A stretch of DNA of 64,000 bases from NCBI GenBank assembly GCA_963849635.1, contig CAWKIA010000039.1, positions 100,999 to 164,998 of the forward strand, given 5' to 3'. Positions 45,269 through 54,123 of the stretch are shown here, one piece after another. The first letter of the stretch is position 1; each line of letters opens with the position of its first letter. The DNA is from CAVRUD01 sp963849635. Its GTDB lineage: Bacteria; Chloroflexota; Chloroflexia; Thermomicrobiales; UBA6265. A program made the position numbers and the translations under genes. A model generated the notes under the pieces. That model did no database searches and was not told the origin of the DNA. It saw nothing but the letters and a program-made list of their open reading frames with translations.

Positions 45269-46606
45269 CTACTTTCGTCCCGACGCGGTCGCGATCCGGT
45301 CGGGGGATGAAACGCTCCCGCGCGCCGAGACAGGGAGTCCGCCGCGTGCAGCTGGGCGCCGACGATCACTCCGACCCAACCGAAATGGCGTCGAAAACGA
45401 GGCCAGTCCTCGCGCCGCGACAACCAGGGCCACAACAGCGAGAACGACCCAGATGTTCTCGGAACCGTCAGAAGTTCCGCCTCCCGGTAGAAGTGTGCCC
45501 GGATTGGAGAACGCGACGTCGGTTGATGCAGTCCCGGCAGCTTCAGAAGTTGACTGAGTCGGGCTGCCCTGGGCGGGCGCATTCGCAACCGCATTGAGCG
45601 GGACGCCAACGGTCGCGCCACCTATCGCCGTCCGCGAGATAGCCGCCGCGTCAGGATCGAGATACGCCAAGGTTGGGTTTTTGATTGGATCGCCATTGGC
45701 CTCGCGCTCGGCTTTGGTGTCGAGGGCGTAGGTGAGGAGGACCTGGTTGTCGTCGTACCAGTCATCGGGGGCGATCCCGTCCAGCGTGACGGAGATCATC
45801 GTATTGCCGTCGCGGCGAGCGACTTCGATCAGGCAGTAGCCCGAGTCATTGTCGTAACCGGTCTTGCCACCGACGAGATCTTCGAAGCCCCAGGTCATCA
45901 GTCGGTTGTTGTTTCGCAGATATTGCCCAGTAGTGGTCGTGTGCTCAAGCGTCGAGATCAGCGTCTCGAACATCGGGTACTTGAGGGCGTACATCATCCA
46001 GGTTGCCAGGTCGTGAGCGGTTGTGTAGTGGCCGGGGACACCATACCCACTGGGATTGACGAGATTCGTATCGTTGAGGCCGGCATCCTTGATCCGTTGG
46101 TTCAACCTGTCGACAAACCGTTGCACGGCTTCATCGGGGGAATCACCGGGTTCAGCGCCCAGTTCGCGGGCAATCGCATGGGCGGCGTCGTTGCCGGATG
46201 GCAACATCAGGCCGTAGAGCAAATCCTCAAGCGTCAGCTCCTCGCCCGCCGGAAAGCCCATCGTGGAGTTGGTCGAGTCCATCAGATCCGCTTCATCGGT
46301 GACGATGACCTGATCGAGTGAACCCTCTTCCAGCGCCTCGATAGCCGTGAACACCTTGGTGAGGCTGGCCATCGCGACCTGATCGGTGGAGTCGCGGGAC
46401 GCGAACACCTCGCCGGTATCGGCGTCGATCACGATGTAATGTTCGGAGTTGATCTCGAGGTCCGGGCCAAACTCTTCCGCCTGAACCGGAATCCAGGATC
46501 GCCCCAAGATCGCCAGCACGATCAGCGATGCGGCGATCACACGGGAGACTGCGCCCCTAGTCGGGCTGAGTCTGATGGTGCGGGAACGGGTTTGCCGAGC
46601 CAACAT
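45269..46606 (-). CDS. D-alanyl-D-alanine carboxypeptidase (S11/DacA-like penicillin-binding protein)
   Basis: Trims the terminal D-Ala of peptidoglycan stems. 445 residues. N-terminal membrane or signal helix (VIAASLIVLAILGRSW). Active-site motifs of the serine penicillin-binding fold: ASLTK (SxxK), PSGN (SxN) and GGKTG (KTG). A Ser/Thr/Ala/Pro-rich linker leads to a C-terminal membrane helix (WVVLAVVALVVAARGLA), so it may be anchored at both ends. ATG 46606 has AAGGAG 3-4 nt upstream. Upstream in-frame Met at 46750 lies within the tRNA terminator and is rejected. Confidence 0.88.
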   Translation of the reverse strand: MLARQTRSRTIRLSPTRGAVSRVIAASLIVLAILGRSWIPVQAEEFGPDLEINSEHYIVIDADTGEVFASRDSTDQVAMASLTKVFTAIEALEEGSLDQVIVTDEADLMDSTNSTMGFPAGEELTLEDLLYGLMLPSGNDAAHAIARELGAEPGDSPDEAVQRFVDRLNQRIKDAGLNDTNLVNPSGYGVPGHYTTAHDLATWMMYALKYPMFETLISTLEHTTTTGQYLRNNNRLMTWGFEDLVGGKTGYDNDSGYCLIEVARRDGNTMISVTLDGIAPDDWYDDNQVLLTYALDTKAEREANGDPIKNPTLAYLDPDAAAISRTAIGGATVGVPLNAVANAPAQGSPTQSTSEAAGTASTDVAFSNPGTLLPGGGTSDGSENIWVVLAVVALVVAARGLASFSTPFRLGRSDRRRPAARGGLPVSARGSVSSPDRIATASGRK

Positions 46607-46726
46607 CGGCTCCTTACCAGGGGATGGGATATCCAGGTCACGTCCTAGAGCGGTGCTGATCAGATGGTACGAATCGGAACTGACCGCCGTCAACCGAATC
46701 GGCTCGCATACCGGTAGTAGCGCAAA

Positions 46727-46763
46727 CCCAAAAAACAAGGAGCGGGGCACGGGCCCCGCTCGG
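46727..46763 (-). terminator. rho-independent terminator after tRNA-Val
   Basis: Minus strand GAGCGGGGC and GCCCCGCTC form a 9-bp stem with a 4-nt loop, followed by CTTGTTTTTT. It lies 10 nt past the tRNA CCA end and before the dacA start. Confidence 0.85.
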
Positions 46764-46772
46764 ACTCCAATC

Positions 46773-46849
<77 letters not shown>

Positions 46850-46859
46850 AAGTTCGGTG

Positions 46860-46889
46860 AGTATATCGAGGAGCGCCAAACCTCGTCAA
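46860..46889 (-). promoter_or_regulatory. promoter of tRNA-Val
   Basis: TTGACG (46884-46889), an 18-nt spacer and TATACT (46860-46865) on the minus strand, 11 nt upstream of the mature tRNA 5' end. Good match to sigma-70 consensus. Confidence 0.65.
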
Positions 46890-46979
46890 CCGCCAATGCG
46901 TGCGGTCGACGAAAGGGCAGGCCGCGTGCACACAGCGCCCTCGCGCATCGCGACTATCATGGCCGAGGACGGAGCTGGC

Positions 46980-47870
46980 GACACGGTGGGCGAGGCAAGG
47001 ACGCGAAGAAGAGCACCGGCGGCAGGTGGGTATTGGGCTCGGGCTTCGTCGATCTCTGGGTTCGCCTGCACGACGCCGAGGCGGCGCTATTCGTGCTGCA
47101 GGCGCGGGAGCAGGTCGTCGCCAACGGGCTCTTCGACGAGCTGCGGTTGATGGACCGGGCGATTCGGGACTGAAGCACGACGACCTGCTGCTGGCGCAAC
47201 TGCGCGGGGCCGTCACGGACCTCGGCGGGAAGGAGTACCTGGTCAGCGCGACCGCCGCCGAGGACGCCGGCACCACCGACCACGACCACGACGCCCGCAC
47301 GGGATCACCCCCGCCCGACCCCGATCTGATCGCGACGAGAGGGGCGCCCGGCTGGTCCTGGCCAACATCCGGCGGACCATCAACGGCTTCCGCGACGAGA
47401 GCCGCGCCGGATTGCTGGAGACCGCAATTACCTGATCTGGACGGGGATGATCACCGGATTCGTCACCTACGCGCTGCTGGCGCTGGCGCTCGTGATCGGG
47501 AGCCTCGCGAACGGCGCTCGCGGCGGCGACGGCGTTCTTCCTGGTCGGGGCGCTGGTCGGACTCTTCTCGCAACTGCGGAGCACCTCGAGCGAAACGGTC
47601 AGGTCGGGCGAGGACGACTTCGGCCTGGCGCAGGCCCGCTTGCTCTACGTGCCCGTGCTCTCCGGATTGGCGGGCATCGGCGGCGTTCTGATGATGACGC
47701 TGCTCTACCCGACCCTCGGGGTGACGATCGACGTCGACGCCGAGACCACGACGACCGAACGATTCCGTTGCTCGCGGACATCTTCTGACCTGACGAACGA
47801 ACGGCTTCGGGCTCCTGCTCGCGGCGGTCTTCGGGCTCACGCCCGGAGTACGATGTGCCCCAGCGCGTGA
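46980..47870 (+). pseudogene. membrane protein gene broken by at least five frameshifts, family unknown
   Basis: No intact frame spans this region, yet a continuous protein can be followed by switching frames. Segments in order: GLFDELRLMDRAIRD (to 47170), HDDLLLAQLRGAVTDLGG (47178 on), LVLANIRRTINGFRDESR (about 47355-47410), YLIWTGMITGFVTYALLALA (about 47428-47490), then ATAFFLVGALVGLFSQLRS and LYVPVLSGLAGIGGVLMMTL (to about 47710). After PLLADIF (stop at 47788) another frame gives GFGLLLAAVFGLTPGV, a C-terminal motif I associate with uncharacterised bacterial membrane proteins. So: a soluble N-terminal part and several membrane helices. GC is higher than in the flanks. Sequence error from poor coverage is likelier than decay, because each segment remains well formed. 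Function unknown. Confidence 0.6.
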
Positions 47871-47918
47871 CGACGCGTCCTACCATGAACATCGCGTTCG
47901 CTCCCGGGGACTACGAGC

Positions 47919-49118
47919 ATGAGCCAGAATCCAGGTACACCGATAGCGGATGATTTTGACCCCGCGCGCGACCTCCCAGGCTTCGATGTTGCCCGGGCCA
48001 AACGCTACGCTCGTGTTCGATTGGCAATCGGGGCAAGTGCCGCCGCACTGTCGATGGCTCGGACTCTCTGGTTCGCTCGCTCAGGCCGTTCCGCCCGCGT
48101 TCGAACCATTGCCGAGAATGCTGCTCCACATCCCGCACTCGCCGCTCCTCTGTACGTGGCCGCCGAAGCGTTGGGCTCTTGGGCGACATCGCTACCCCTG
48201 GGCTATTGGGGTGGATACCGAGTTGAGCGGGCATTTGGACTGACAAAGCAGACAAGCAAAGAATGGGCCGCGGAACAATCGAAATCTCTGGCCCTGGGCG
48301 TCGCGTTGCAAGTGCCGATCACGGTTGGAGCGTTTAGGGTCATTCGATCCCGGCCAAATGACTGGTGGTTGATCCTGTCCGGCGTCTCTGTGCCAATCAT
48401 GGTCGGCCTGAGTTACGTCGCCCCGACCGTGCTGATGCCGATCTTCAACACGTTCAAGCCGTTGGACCAAGCCGAGCTGTCGGCGCGAATATCGCGACTG
48501 GCAGAGAGAGCCAATGTGCCGATCGCCGCTGTCATGGCGATGGACATGAGCCGCCAGTCGGAGAAGCCCAATGCCTTCTTCGCCGGGATCGGATCATCGA
48601 AGCGGATCGTCCTGGCCGACACATTGCTCGACAAGTTCTCGGACGAAGAGGTCGAAGGTGTCGTCGCGCACGAGCTCGGTCATCAGGTCCACGGTGACAT
48701 GTGGCGATTCGTCGGCGCTGCGGCCGTCGCCGGCACTGCCTCCGCCTGGGCGCTTTCGAAGGTGGCACCTGGTTGGATTCGGGCCAACGCCAGGCAGTCG
48801 AGAGTGACCTCGATTGACGATATCGCCAGCTTGCCGCTGCTCCAGGTGCTCTTGTCCGCCGGCGGATTGGTGATCGGTCCGCTGTTTGCGGCGATGAGCC
48901 GCCGGATCGAGCGCCGCACCGATGACTTCGCGTTGCGCATGACGGGCGATGGCGAGACCTACGCCTCCGCGATGGGCAAACTGGCGACCTACAGTCTGGC
49001 CGACCCAGAGCCTCCCCGGCTCCTCGTAGCCCTGCTGGCCAGCCACCCGCCAATCGCGGACAGGATCCGGGCAGCGAGAAGATTCGATCGCGTCCGCCAA
49101 GGCGCGGCTGGCGTCTAA
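47919..49118 (+). CDS. M48 family metalloprotease (Ste24/CAAX-protease-like)
   Basis: 399-residue integral membrane zinc protease. Family N-terminal stretch YWGGYRVERAFGLTKQ, hydrophobic segments near 130-175, the zinc motif VVAHELGHQVHGD at about residues 249-261, further hydrophobic segments, then ERRTDDFALRMTG with the third ligand Glu/Asp region. Likely role is quality control or processing of membrane proteins. Start ATG 47919 lies just after the damaged block; the protein itself is intact from residue 1. Confidence 0.88.
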   Translation: MSQNPGTPIADDFDPARDLPGFDVARAKRYARVRLAIGASAAALSMARTLWFARSGRSARVRTIAENAAPHPALAAPLYVAAEALGSWATSLPLGYWGGYRVERAFGLTKQTSKEWAAEQSKSLALGVALQVPITVGAFRVIRSRPNDWWLILSGVSVPIMVGLSYVAPTVLMPIFNTFKPLDQAELSARISRLAERANVPIAAVMAMDMSRQSEKPNAFFAGIGSSKRIVLADTLLDKFSDEEVEGVVAHELGHQVHGDMWRFVGAAAVAGTASAWALSKVAPGWIRANARQSRVTSIDDIASLPLLQVLLSAGGLVIGPLFAAMSRRIERRTDDFALRMTGDGETYASAMGKLATYSLADPEPPRLLVALLASHPPIADRIRAARRFDRVRQGAAGV

Positions 49119-49167
49119 GTTCGGCTACGGGTCCGCTTCACTACCGGACGCGTCCTATACTCCAAAC

Positions 49168-49458
49168 ATGGCACGACGACCTCCTAGACCTGACGAAAAT
49201 GAGCGGATCGTGATTCCCCCGGAGGACGTGATCGAACCTCGCGCTGCGTTCGAGCGCGCCACCACGCAACTCGAGCGGTCGTTCGGCCCCAGTTGCTTAC
49301 TGAGCCTGATCATCGTCTTTCTGCTGGTCGTCATCCTGAAGCGTTATATGCAGCTACCTTGGATGACGATGATCATTCTTGTTTCTGTCATCTGGTTTTT
49401 GGTCCTCACGCTGCTCGTGCGCTGGCGGCCAGATATCGTCACTGAAGAGGAAGACTGA
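49168..49458 (+). CDS. small membrane protein with two helices, function unknown
   Basis: 96 residues, not recognised. A charged N-terminus (about 40 residues) precedes two hydrophobic helices, CLLSLIIVFLLVVIL and MTMIILVSVIWFLVLTLLV, separated by a short KRYMQLPW loop. Ends acidic (TEEED). Downstream of the M48 gene by 49 nt and perhaps co-transcribed. Convergent with the peroxiredoxin gene. Confidence 0.6.
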   Translation: MARRPPRPDENERIVIPPEDVIEPRAAFERATTQLERSFGPSCLLSLIIVFLLVVILKRYMQLPWMTMIILVSVIWFLVLTLLVRWRPDIVTEEED

Positions 49459-49466
49459 ACACACCC

Positions 49467-49933
49467 TTAGAAGGAGTCGAGGGCGAGCAGCAACGCCTCG
49501 ATTTCGGCCGGTCGGTGGCATCAGCTCCGACGTAGGCATAGCGGACCGTCCGAGACCGATCGAGGATGAACACGGATGGACGAGCTATCCCAGGTCCGTG
49601 ATCATCCGGCTGGTGGAGCACTCCGTACCGGCGAATCACAAGCAGGTCGGAGTCGCACAGCACCAGAAACGGCGGCGACGCTGCCTTACCACCGGGCCGT
49701 TCGGCGGTGTCGGCCGAAATTGCGATGGTGATAGCTCCTCGATCGACGAACTCCTCGTGCTCGGCCTTCAGCTTCTCAAGCTGTGCCTGACACGATTCGC
49801 ACCAGAATCCGCGAAAGAAGACGAGCACCAACTTGTCGCCGTGGATCTCATCAAGGCAATGGAGTAATCCCGTCGAGTCTCTCAACTCCCAGTACGGCGC
49901 CGTCGACCCGACGGGTACGGTGATACTTTTCAT
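49467..49933 (-). CDS. peroxiredoxin-like (AhpC/TSA) protein, one frameshift
   Basis: Thioredoxin-fold protein. The redox site is FFRGFWCESCQAQLEKL near residue 40-55, a CxxC variant of the Prx/Bcp type. The body continues SVFILDRSRTVRYAYVGADATDRP. Near 49515 the frame shifts: restoring one base gives EIEALLLALDSF and a TAA at 49467-49469, the usual C-terminus, for about 155 residues. Without it, translation continues to 49439 with unrelated sequence. Expected to reduce peroxides with thioredoxin. Confidence 0.82.
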
Positions 49934-49961
49934 AAAATTGCCTGATCGATAGCTGAACGCA

Positions 49962-50567
49962 TCAATGGCCGAGGTAGCGGACGCTATTCGAGCGGTCGTG
50001 CCAGCGGATCGTCTTCGCCTTGAATCGACTGAGGGCGGTGCGTGCCCGCTCGACCAGGGGGAGGAGCTCGGCGTTCTTCACCTTCCAACTCCCCAGGATC
50101 TGGTTGACGACGAGATTGCTATCCCCCCAGATCGAGACCGTCGCTAGTCGCGCCTCCGTTCCCAGGCGCGCGCTCAAGGTCTCCAGCGCAGTAATCAGGG
50201 TCAGGTATTCGGCCTGGTTATTGGTCACCGCCGGCCCGTGATCGGCAAAATCGAGTTTTTGCTTCTCAATCAACGAATCCGGCCCGAAGAGGATGTAGCT
50301 GCCATACCCGCGGCCTGGATTTCCCAGCGACCCGCCATCGAATACGATCTCATATGTGTTATCGCCCAGTGTTCCAGATGGCGGCTTCAGGACACGTTCC
50401 CGCGCCGGCCTGGCTGTTGTTGCCTGGGTGGATGACGACAGTGCAGCCGGCGGTATCGATTGTCTGAGCGTGTCTAATTCAGTCCGCAACGCGCGGACCT
50501 CGTCTCGTAGGGACGAGACGAGGTCCGAAAGCGCCGTTATTGCCGTCGATTCGCGATCGTCTGACAC
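49962..50567 (-). CDS. ribonuclease H-like protein with N-terminal coiled coil
   Basis: 201 residues. Residues 10-45 form a helix with heptad-like spacing (ALSDLVSSLRDEVRALRTEL). The RNase HI fold follows from about 70: FDGGSLGNPGRGYGSY with catalytic Asp, then NNQAEYLTLITALE with catalytic Glu, and WGDSNLVVNQILG with the third Asp. The end WHDRSNSVRYLGH replaces the usual last Asp region. It is of the reverse-transcriptase-like RNase H group (as in RnhA homologues fused to other domains). May process RNA-DNA hybrids; not tested. Confidence 0.75.
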   Translation of the reverse strand: MSDDRESTAITALSDLVSSLRDEVRALRTELDTLRQSIPPAALSSSTQATTARPARERVLKPPSGTLGDNTYEIVFDGGSLGNPGRGYGSYILFGPDSLIEKQKLDFADHGPAVTNNQAEYLTLITALETLSARLGTEARLATVSIWGDSNLVVNQILGSWKVKNAELLPLVERARTALSRFKAKTIRWHDRSNSVRYLGH

Positions 50568-50618
50568 CGGTCTGTCTGTCCTGTTCCACCGGCGCCATCG
50601 AGTCGCGATCGCCGGGTA

Positions 50619-52700
50619 CTAGTGGTGGGCAGCCTCTTGCTGCTTGGCTTGCTCCCGGATCTGGTCGGCGAGGTGGACCGGCACCGGGTGGTAATGGGAG
50701 AAGACTGAGGTGAAGGTACCACGCCCCTGCGTGATCGAGCGCAGATCGGTGGCGTACCGCTGGATCTCGGCGGCTGGCGCGATCGCTTCGATCGTCGTCG
50801 TGCCGTTCGTCCCCGGCTCCATGCCGCTGACGTGGGCCCGCTTGCCGTTAAGATCGCTCATCACGTCACCGGTGTAGGAATCCGGCACAGTGACGCGCAG
50901 GGTCATCATCGGCTCAAGCAGGACGGGCTTGGCGGCGAGGACGCCTTTTTTGAACGCTTCCTTTGCCGCGATCTTGAACGACATCTCGTTCGAGTCGACG
51001 TCGTGATAGCTGCCGTCGGTCAATGTCACCTTCACGTTGACGACGGGATATCCCGCCAGCGGCCCAGCTTCAAGCGCTTCCCGCACCCCTTTCTCGACGG
51101 CGGGATAGAAGTTGCGCGGGACCGTGCCGCCGACAACATGCACGATAAACTCGAACTCGCCCTCGTGGAATGGCTCGACTTCTAAGATGACGTGACCGTA
51201 CTGACCGGCGCCGCCGGTCTGCTTCTTGTGCTTGTACTCAGCCAGAGTCTTGGCGGAGACGGTCTCGCGATAGGCGACTCGCGGCAGCCCCAGATCCACG
51301 TTGACGCCGAATCGCCGGGTCATCCGGTCGAGCGCGATCTGGACGTGCGGCTCACCAAGGCCCGAGATGATCATCTCACCTGTAATCGGATCGCGGCTGA
51401 TGACCAGGGTCGGGTCTTCTTCCGCCAGCTTGTGCAAGGCCTGGCCCATCTTGTCGAGGTCGGCCTTCGTCTTCGGATGCACCGAGGCGGCGAACGCTGC
51501 CCCTGGGAAAGAAATCTCCGAGAGCGTCAGCGGCTTGTTCTCGTCGGAGAGTGTATCGGCGGTTACCACGGTCGCCAACTTGCCGACCGCGCCGATGTCG
51601 CCAGCGCCGACCGCGTCGGTGTTGATGTGCTCTTTGCCGCGCACGTAAAAGAGTTGACCGATACGCTCGGGCTTCGCCTTGCTGGCGTTGAGGGCGTGGC
51701 TGTTCGACTTGAAGGTGCCCGAGTAGACGCGGAAGTAGGTCACGCGGCCGACGTGCGGATCGGCCAGCGTCTTGAAGGCAAAGGCGGCCAGCGGTCCGTC
51801 GGGGTTGGCCTTCATCTCGACCTCGCCTTCACCGTTCTGGGCGCGTTGGGTGGTTCGGGACGCCGGAGGGAGGTAATCGACGATCGAATCCAACAGCGGC
51901 TGCGCCCCGCGGTTGCCGGTGGCGGAACCACAGAGCACGGGCACGACGGTCCCATCGGCGACGCAGGATTCCAGGCCGGCGATCAGCTCTTCGTTCGAGA
52001 TCGGATCGTCCTCAAGATAGCGCATCATGAGATCTTCATCGTGCTCGGCGATGGCCTCGACGAGTTGACGCCGGTACGTGTCGCAGTCGGCGGCGCAATC
52101 CCCCGGGATCGTGCCAGTTTCAAACCCGCCGTCGTGGTTGTCGTGGAAGATGAGGGCTTTTTCGCCGAGCAGGTCGACGAACCCCTTGAACGACTTTTCC
52201 CGGCCAATCGGGAACTGAATCGGGGCGACGCTCTTGCCAAAGGCCTCCCGCGCCGAGTTCAGGGCGCTGTCAAAGTCCGCGTTCTCGCGATCCATCTTGT
52301 TGATGAAGATCATCCGAGGAATACCTTGCTCCTCGGCCAGCTTCCATGCCTGCTCGGTGCCGACCTCTACTCCGGCCGAGGCGTCCATCAGGATGATGGC
52401 CGCGTCGACCACGCGCAGAGCCGACTTCACGTCGCCGAGGAAGTCGGCGTAACCGGGAGCGTCGAGGACGTTGATCTTCGTGTCACGCCATTCGATAGGG
52501 ATCACGCTAGCGCTAACGGAGATGTGCCGCTTAGTTTCGTCCGGGTCAAAATCGGAGACCGTATTCCCATCTTCGACGCGTCCCAGGCGGGTGATCGCCT
52601 TGGTGTCGAAGAGCAGGGCCTCCGCTAACGACGTTTTCCCGGCCCCGCCATGGGAAAACAAGCCAACGTTCCGGATGTGGTCCGCGGGGTACTGTTTCAC
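50619..52700 (-). CDS. elongation factor G-like GTPase (EF-G family, FusA-like paralogue)
   Basis: 693 residues from GTG 52700 (GGAGG with 5-nt spacing). G domain motifs: FSHGGAGKTSLAEALL (P loop), DAPGYADF (G3), NKMD (G4). The H in the usual GHVDxGKT is replaced by a GAGKT form, as in the EF-G2 group of Actinobacteria and Chloroflexi. Domains II-V are complete, ending with a domain V ferredoxin-like fold and a short EAAHH tail. Because of the atypical P loop it may be a paralogue rather than the housekeeping EF-G; the str operon genes are not nearby. Confidence 0.85.
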   Translation of the reverse strand: MKQYPADHIRNVGLFSHGGAGKTSLAEALLFDTKAITRLGRVEDGNTVSDFDPDETKRHISVSASVIPIEWRDTKINVLDAPGYADFLGDVKSALRVVDAAIILMDASAGVEVGTEQAWKLAEEQGIPRMIFINKMDRENADFDSALNSAREAFGKSVAPIQFPIGREKSFKGFVDLLGEKALIFHDNHDGGFETGTIPGDCAADCDTYRRQLVEAIAEHDEDLMMRYLEDDPISNEELIAGLESCVADGTVVPVLCGSATGNRGAQPLLDSIVDYLPPASRTTQRAQNGEGEVEMKANPDGPLAAFAFKTLADPHVGRVTYFRVYSGTFKSNSHALNASKAKPERIGQLFYVRGKEHINTDAVGAGDIGAVGKLATVVTADTLSDENKPLTLSEISFPGAAFAASVHPKTKADLDKMGQALHKLAEEDPTLVISRDPITGEMIISGLGEPHVQIALDRMTRRFGVNVDLGLPRVAYRETVSAKTLAEYKHKKQTGGAGQYGHVILEVEPFHEGEFEFIVHVVGGTVPRNFYPAVEKGVREALEAGPLAGYPVVNVKVTLTDGSYHDVDSNEMSFKIAAKEAFKKGVLAAKPVLLEPMMTLRVTVPDSYTGDVMSDLNGKRAHVSGMEPGTNGTTTIEAIAPAAEIQRYATDLRSITQGRGTFTSVFSHYHPVPVHLADQIREQAKQQEAAHH

Positions 52701-52930
52701 GGCGCCCTCCGATGCCTCACCGGTAACCGGTGACCACAGCCGAGGCATCCGTTGCCCCACCGGGCCACCGGGAATGCGACCGGTCTTGACAGTGTGCCGG
52801 GACGCTGTTTGGGCGCATGGCGGCACAGACCGGACCGCCGCCGTCGTTGTGCCGAATCCCCGCGCCGGGGTGTGGTGAGCCGCCCATTCGAGGAGATCAT
52901 TCGGGCAAACCCGGTTCGGCGGTGGCCGGT
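52701..52930. other. leader region of the EF-G-like gene, no gene seen
   Basis: Between the EF-G-like start and its candidate promoter. Contains no supported gene. An in-frame minus-strand extension of the EF-G frame reaches 52826 but has no ribosome site or conserved residues. The 230-nt untranslated leader would be long; I see no recognised riboswitch. Confidence 0.4.
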
Positions 52931-52958
52931 ATTATAGGCAGCCTTTGCATTGCGACAA
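52931..52958 (-). promoter_or_regulatory. sigma-70 promoter of the EF-G-like gene
   Basis: Minus strand TTGTCG (52953-52958), a 16-nt spacer and a perfect TATAAT (52931-52936). It points at the EF-G-like gene and lies 53-80 nt before the divergent M42 start. Confidence 0.55.
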
Positions 52959-53010
52959 TAGTTTGGCGGAACTAATGCTCCAAACTGGCGTTTTTCACCC
53001 GGAGGTCTAT

Positions 53011-54123
53011 GTGACGCAGGCAGTCGATGAAGGACGAGAACGGCTCATCGAGCGGTTGGGCGAGTACGCCTCCATCGATGGCGTCGCTGGGCATGAGCAT
53101 GCGATTGTGGAACGGCTGGTCGCCGACCTGACCCCCGTGGTCGGCAGCGTCGATGTCGACCCGTTCGGCAACATTGTCTGCACAATTCAGGGCCCGGACG
53201 GCGCTCCCTCCCTCATGATCGCCGCCCACTCGGATGAGATCGGCGCCGCGGTCAAGGCGATCGAACCTGATGGGATGATCCGGTTCGAGCGTCTCGGTGG
53301 AGTGGTCGAAAGCCTGCTTGTCGGCCGCGCGGTCCGGATACGTGGACATCGAGGGGTCGTCGGCTGCCGCCCAGGCCATCTGACCCCTCCGGCGGAGCGG
53401 CTCGCGGTGCCGCCGATGCGGGAGCTCTACATCGACCTTGGCTTCGACAGCGCGGACGAGGTGCGGGCTCTTGGGATCCAGGTCGGAGATGCGATTGCCT
53501 ACGAAGCCCCAATGCGGAGGCTGGCGAACCCGAACCGCCTCTCCGGTAAGGCGCTCGACAATCGGATCGCTTGCGCGCTCATCGTTGAGCTGGCGGAGCG
53601 ATTGGCGGGCGACTCGCTTGGGTGCACGCTCCACCTCGTCGTGACGGTGCAGGAAGAGGTTGGCCTCCGCGGTGCCAAGATGGTGACCCATCGCCTCAAT
53701 CCAACGGCGGCGATCATCGTCGACACGATGCCGGCGGGAGGCACGCCCGATACTTCGGCCACCAAGGATCTGGCGGCTCAGATGGGCAAGGGACCCGTCC
53801 TGACGCTCGTCAGTCAGGGGGGAGCGTCAGGGATGATCGTCCAGCCTGGGCTTCGTGACTTTCTCAACGGCGTGGCTGATGCCGAATCGATCGCCGTGCA
53901 GCGGTCGCTCTTCTACGGTGGTAACTCCGACGCGGCGGCAGTCCATCTCGTCAACGCCGGGATTCCGACGGCGGCCGTGAACATCGCCAGGCGCTACTCT
54001 CACTCGCCCGTGGAGACGCTCGACATCGGGGACGCAATGGGTGCGTTGCGATTGCTCGAAGCGGCCGCCCGCACGTTCTCGGCGGAGACAGATCTTTCGT
54101 TTCTGGGGTCGAAGCGGGGCTAG
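53011..54123 (+). CDS. M42 family aminopeptidase (deblocking/glutamyl type)
   Basis: 370 residues from GTG 53011, which GGAGG precedes by 5 nt. Ligands and catalytic acids of M42 enzymes are visible: MIAAHSDEIGAAVK near residue 70, the LSGKALDNRIACAL motif, VTVQEEVGLRGA and VDTMPAGGTPD, and the final GNSDAAAVHL and YSHSPVETLD His site. These form large dodecameric shells that process peptides. Stop codon overlaps the coaX end (4 nt, convergent). Confidence 0.9.
   Translation: MTQAVDEGRERLIERLGEYASIDGVAGHEHAIVERLVADLTPVVGSVDVDPFGNIVCTIQGPDGAPSLMIAAHSDEIGAAVKAIEPDGMIRFERLGGVVESLLVGRAVRIRGHRGVVGCRPGHLTPPAERLAVPPMRELYIDLGFDSADEVRALGIQVGDAIAYEAPMRRLANPNRLSGKALDNRIACALIVELAERLAGDSLGCTLHLVVTVQEEVGLRGAKMVTHRLNPTAAIIVDTMPAGGTPDTSATKDLAAQMGKGPVLTLVSQGGASGMIVQPGLRDFLNGVADAESIAVQRSLFYGGNSDAAAVHLVNAGIPTAAVNIARRYSHSPVETLDIGDAMGALRLLEAAARTFSAETDLSFLGSKRG

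Noticed and set aside
51192..52628. 478-codon open frame on the plus strand
   Set aside because: It is wholly antisense to the EF-G-like gene, has no family similarity and reflects high GC with few stops.
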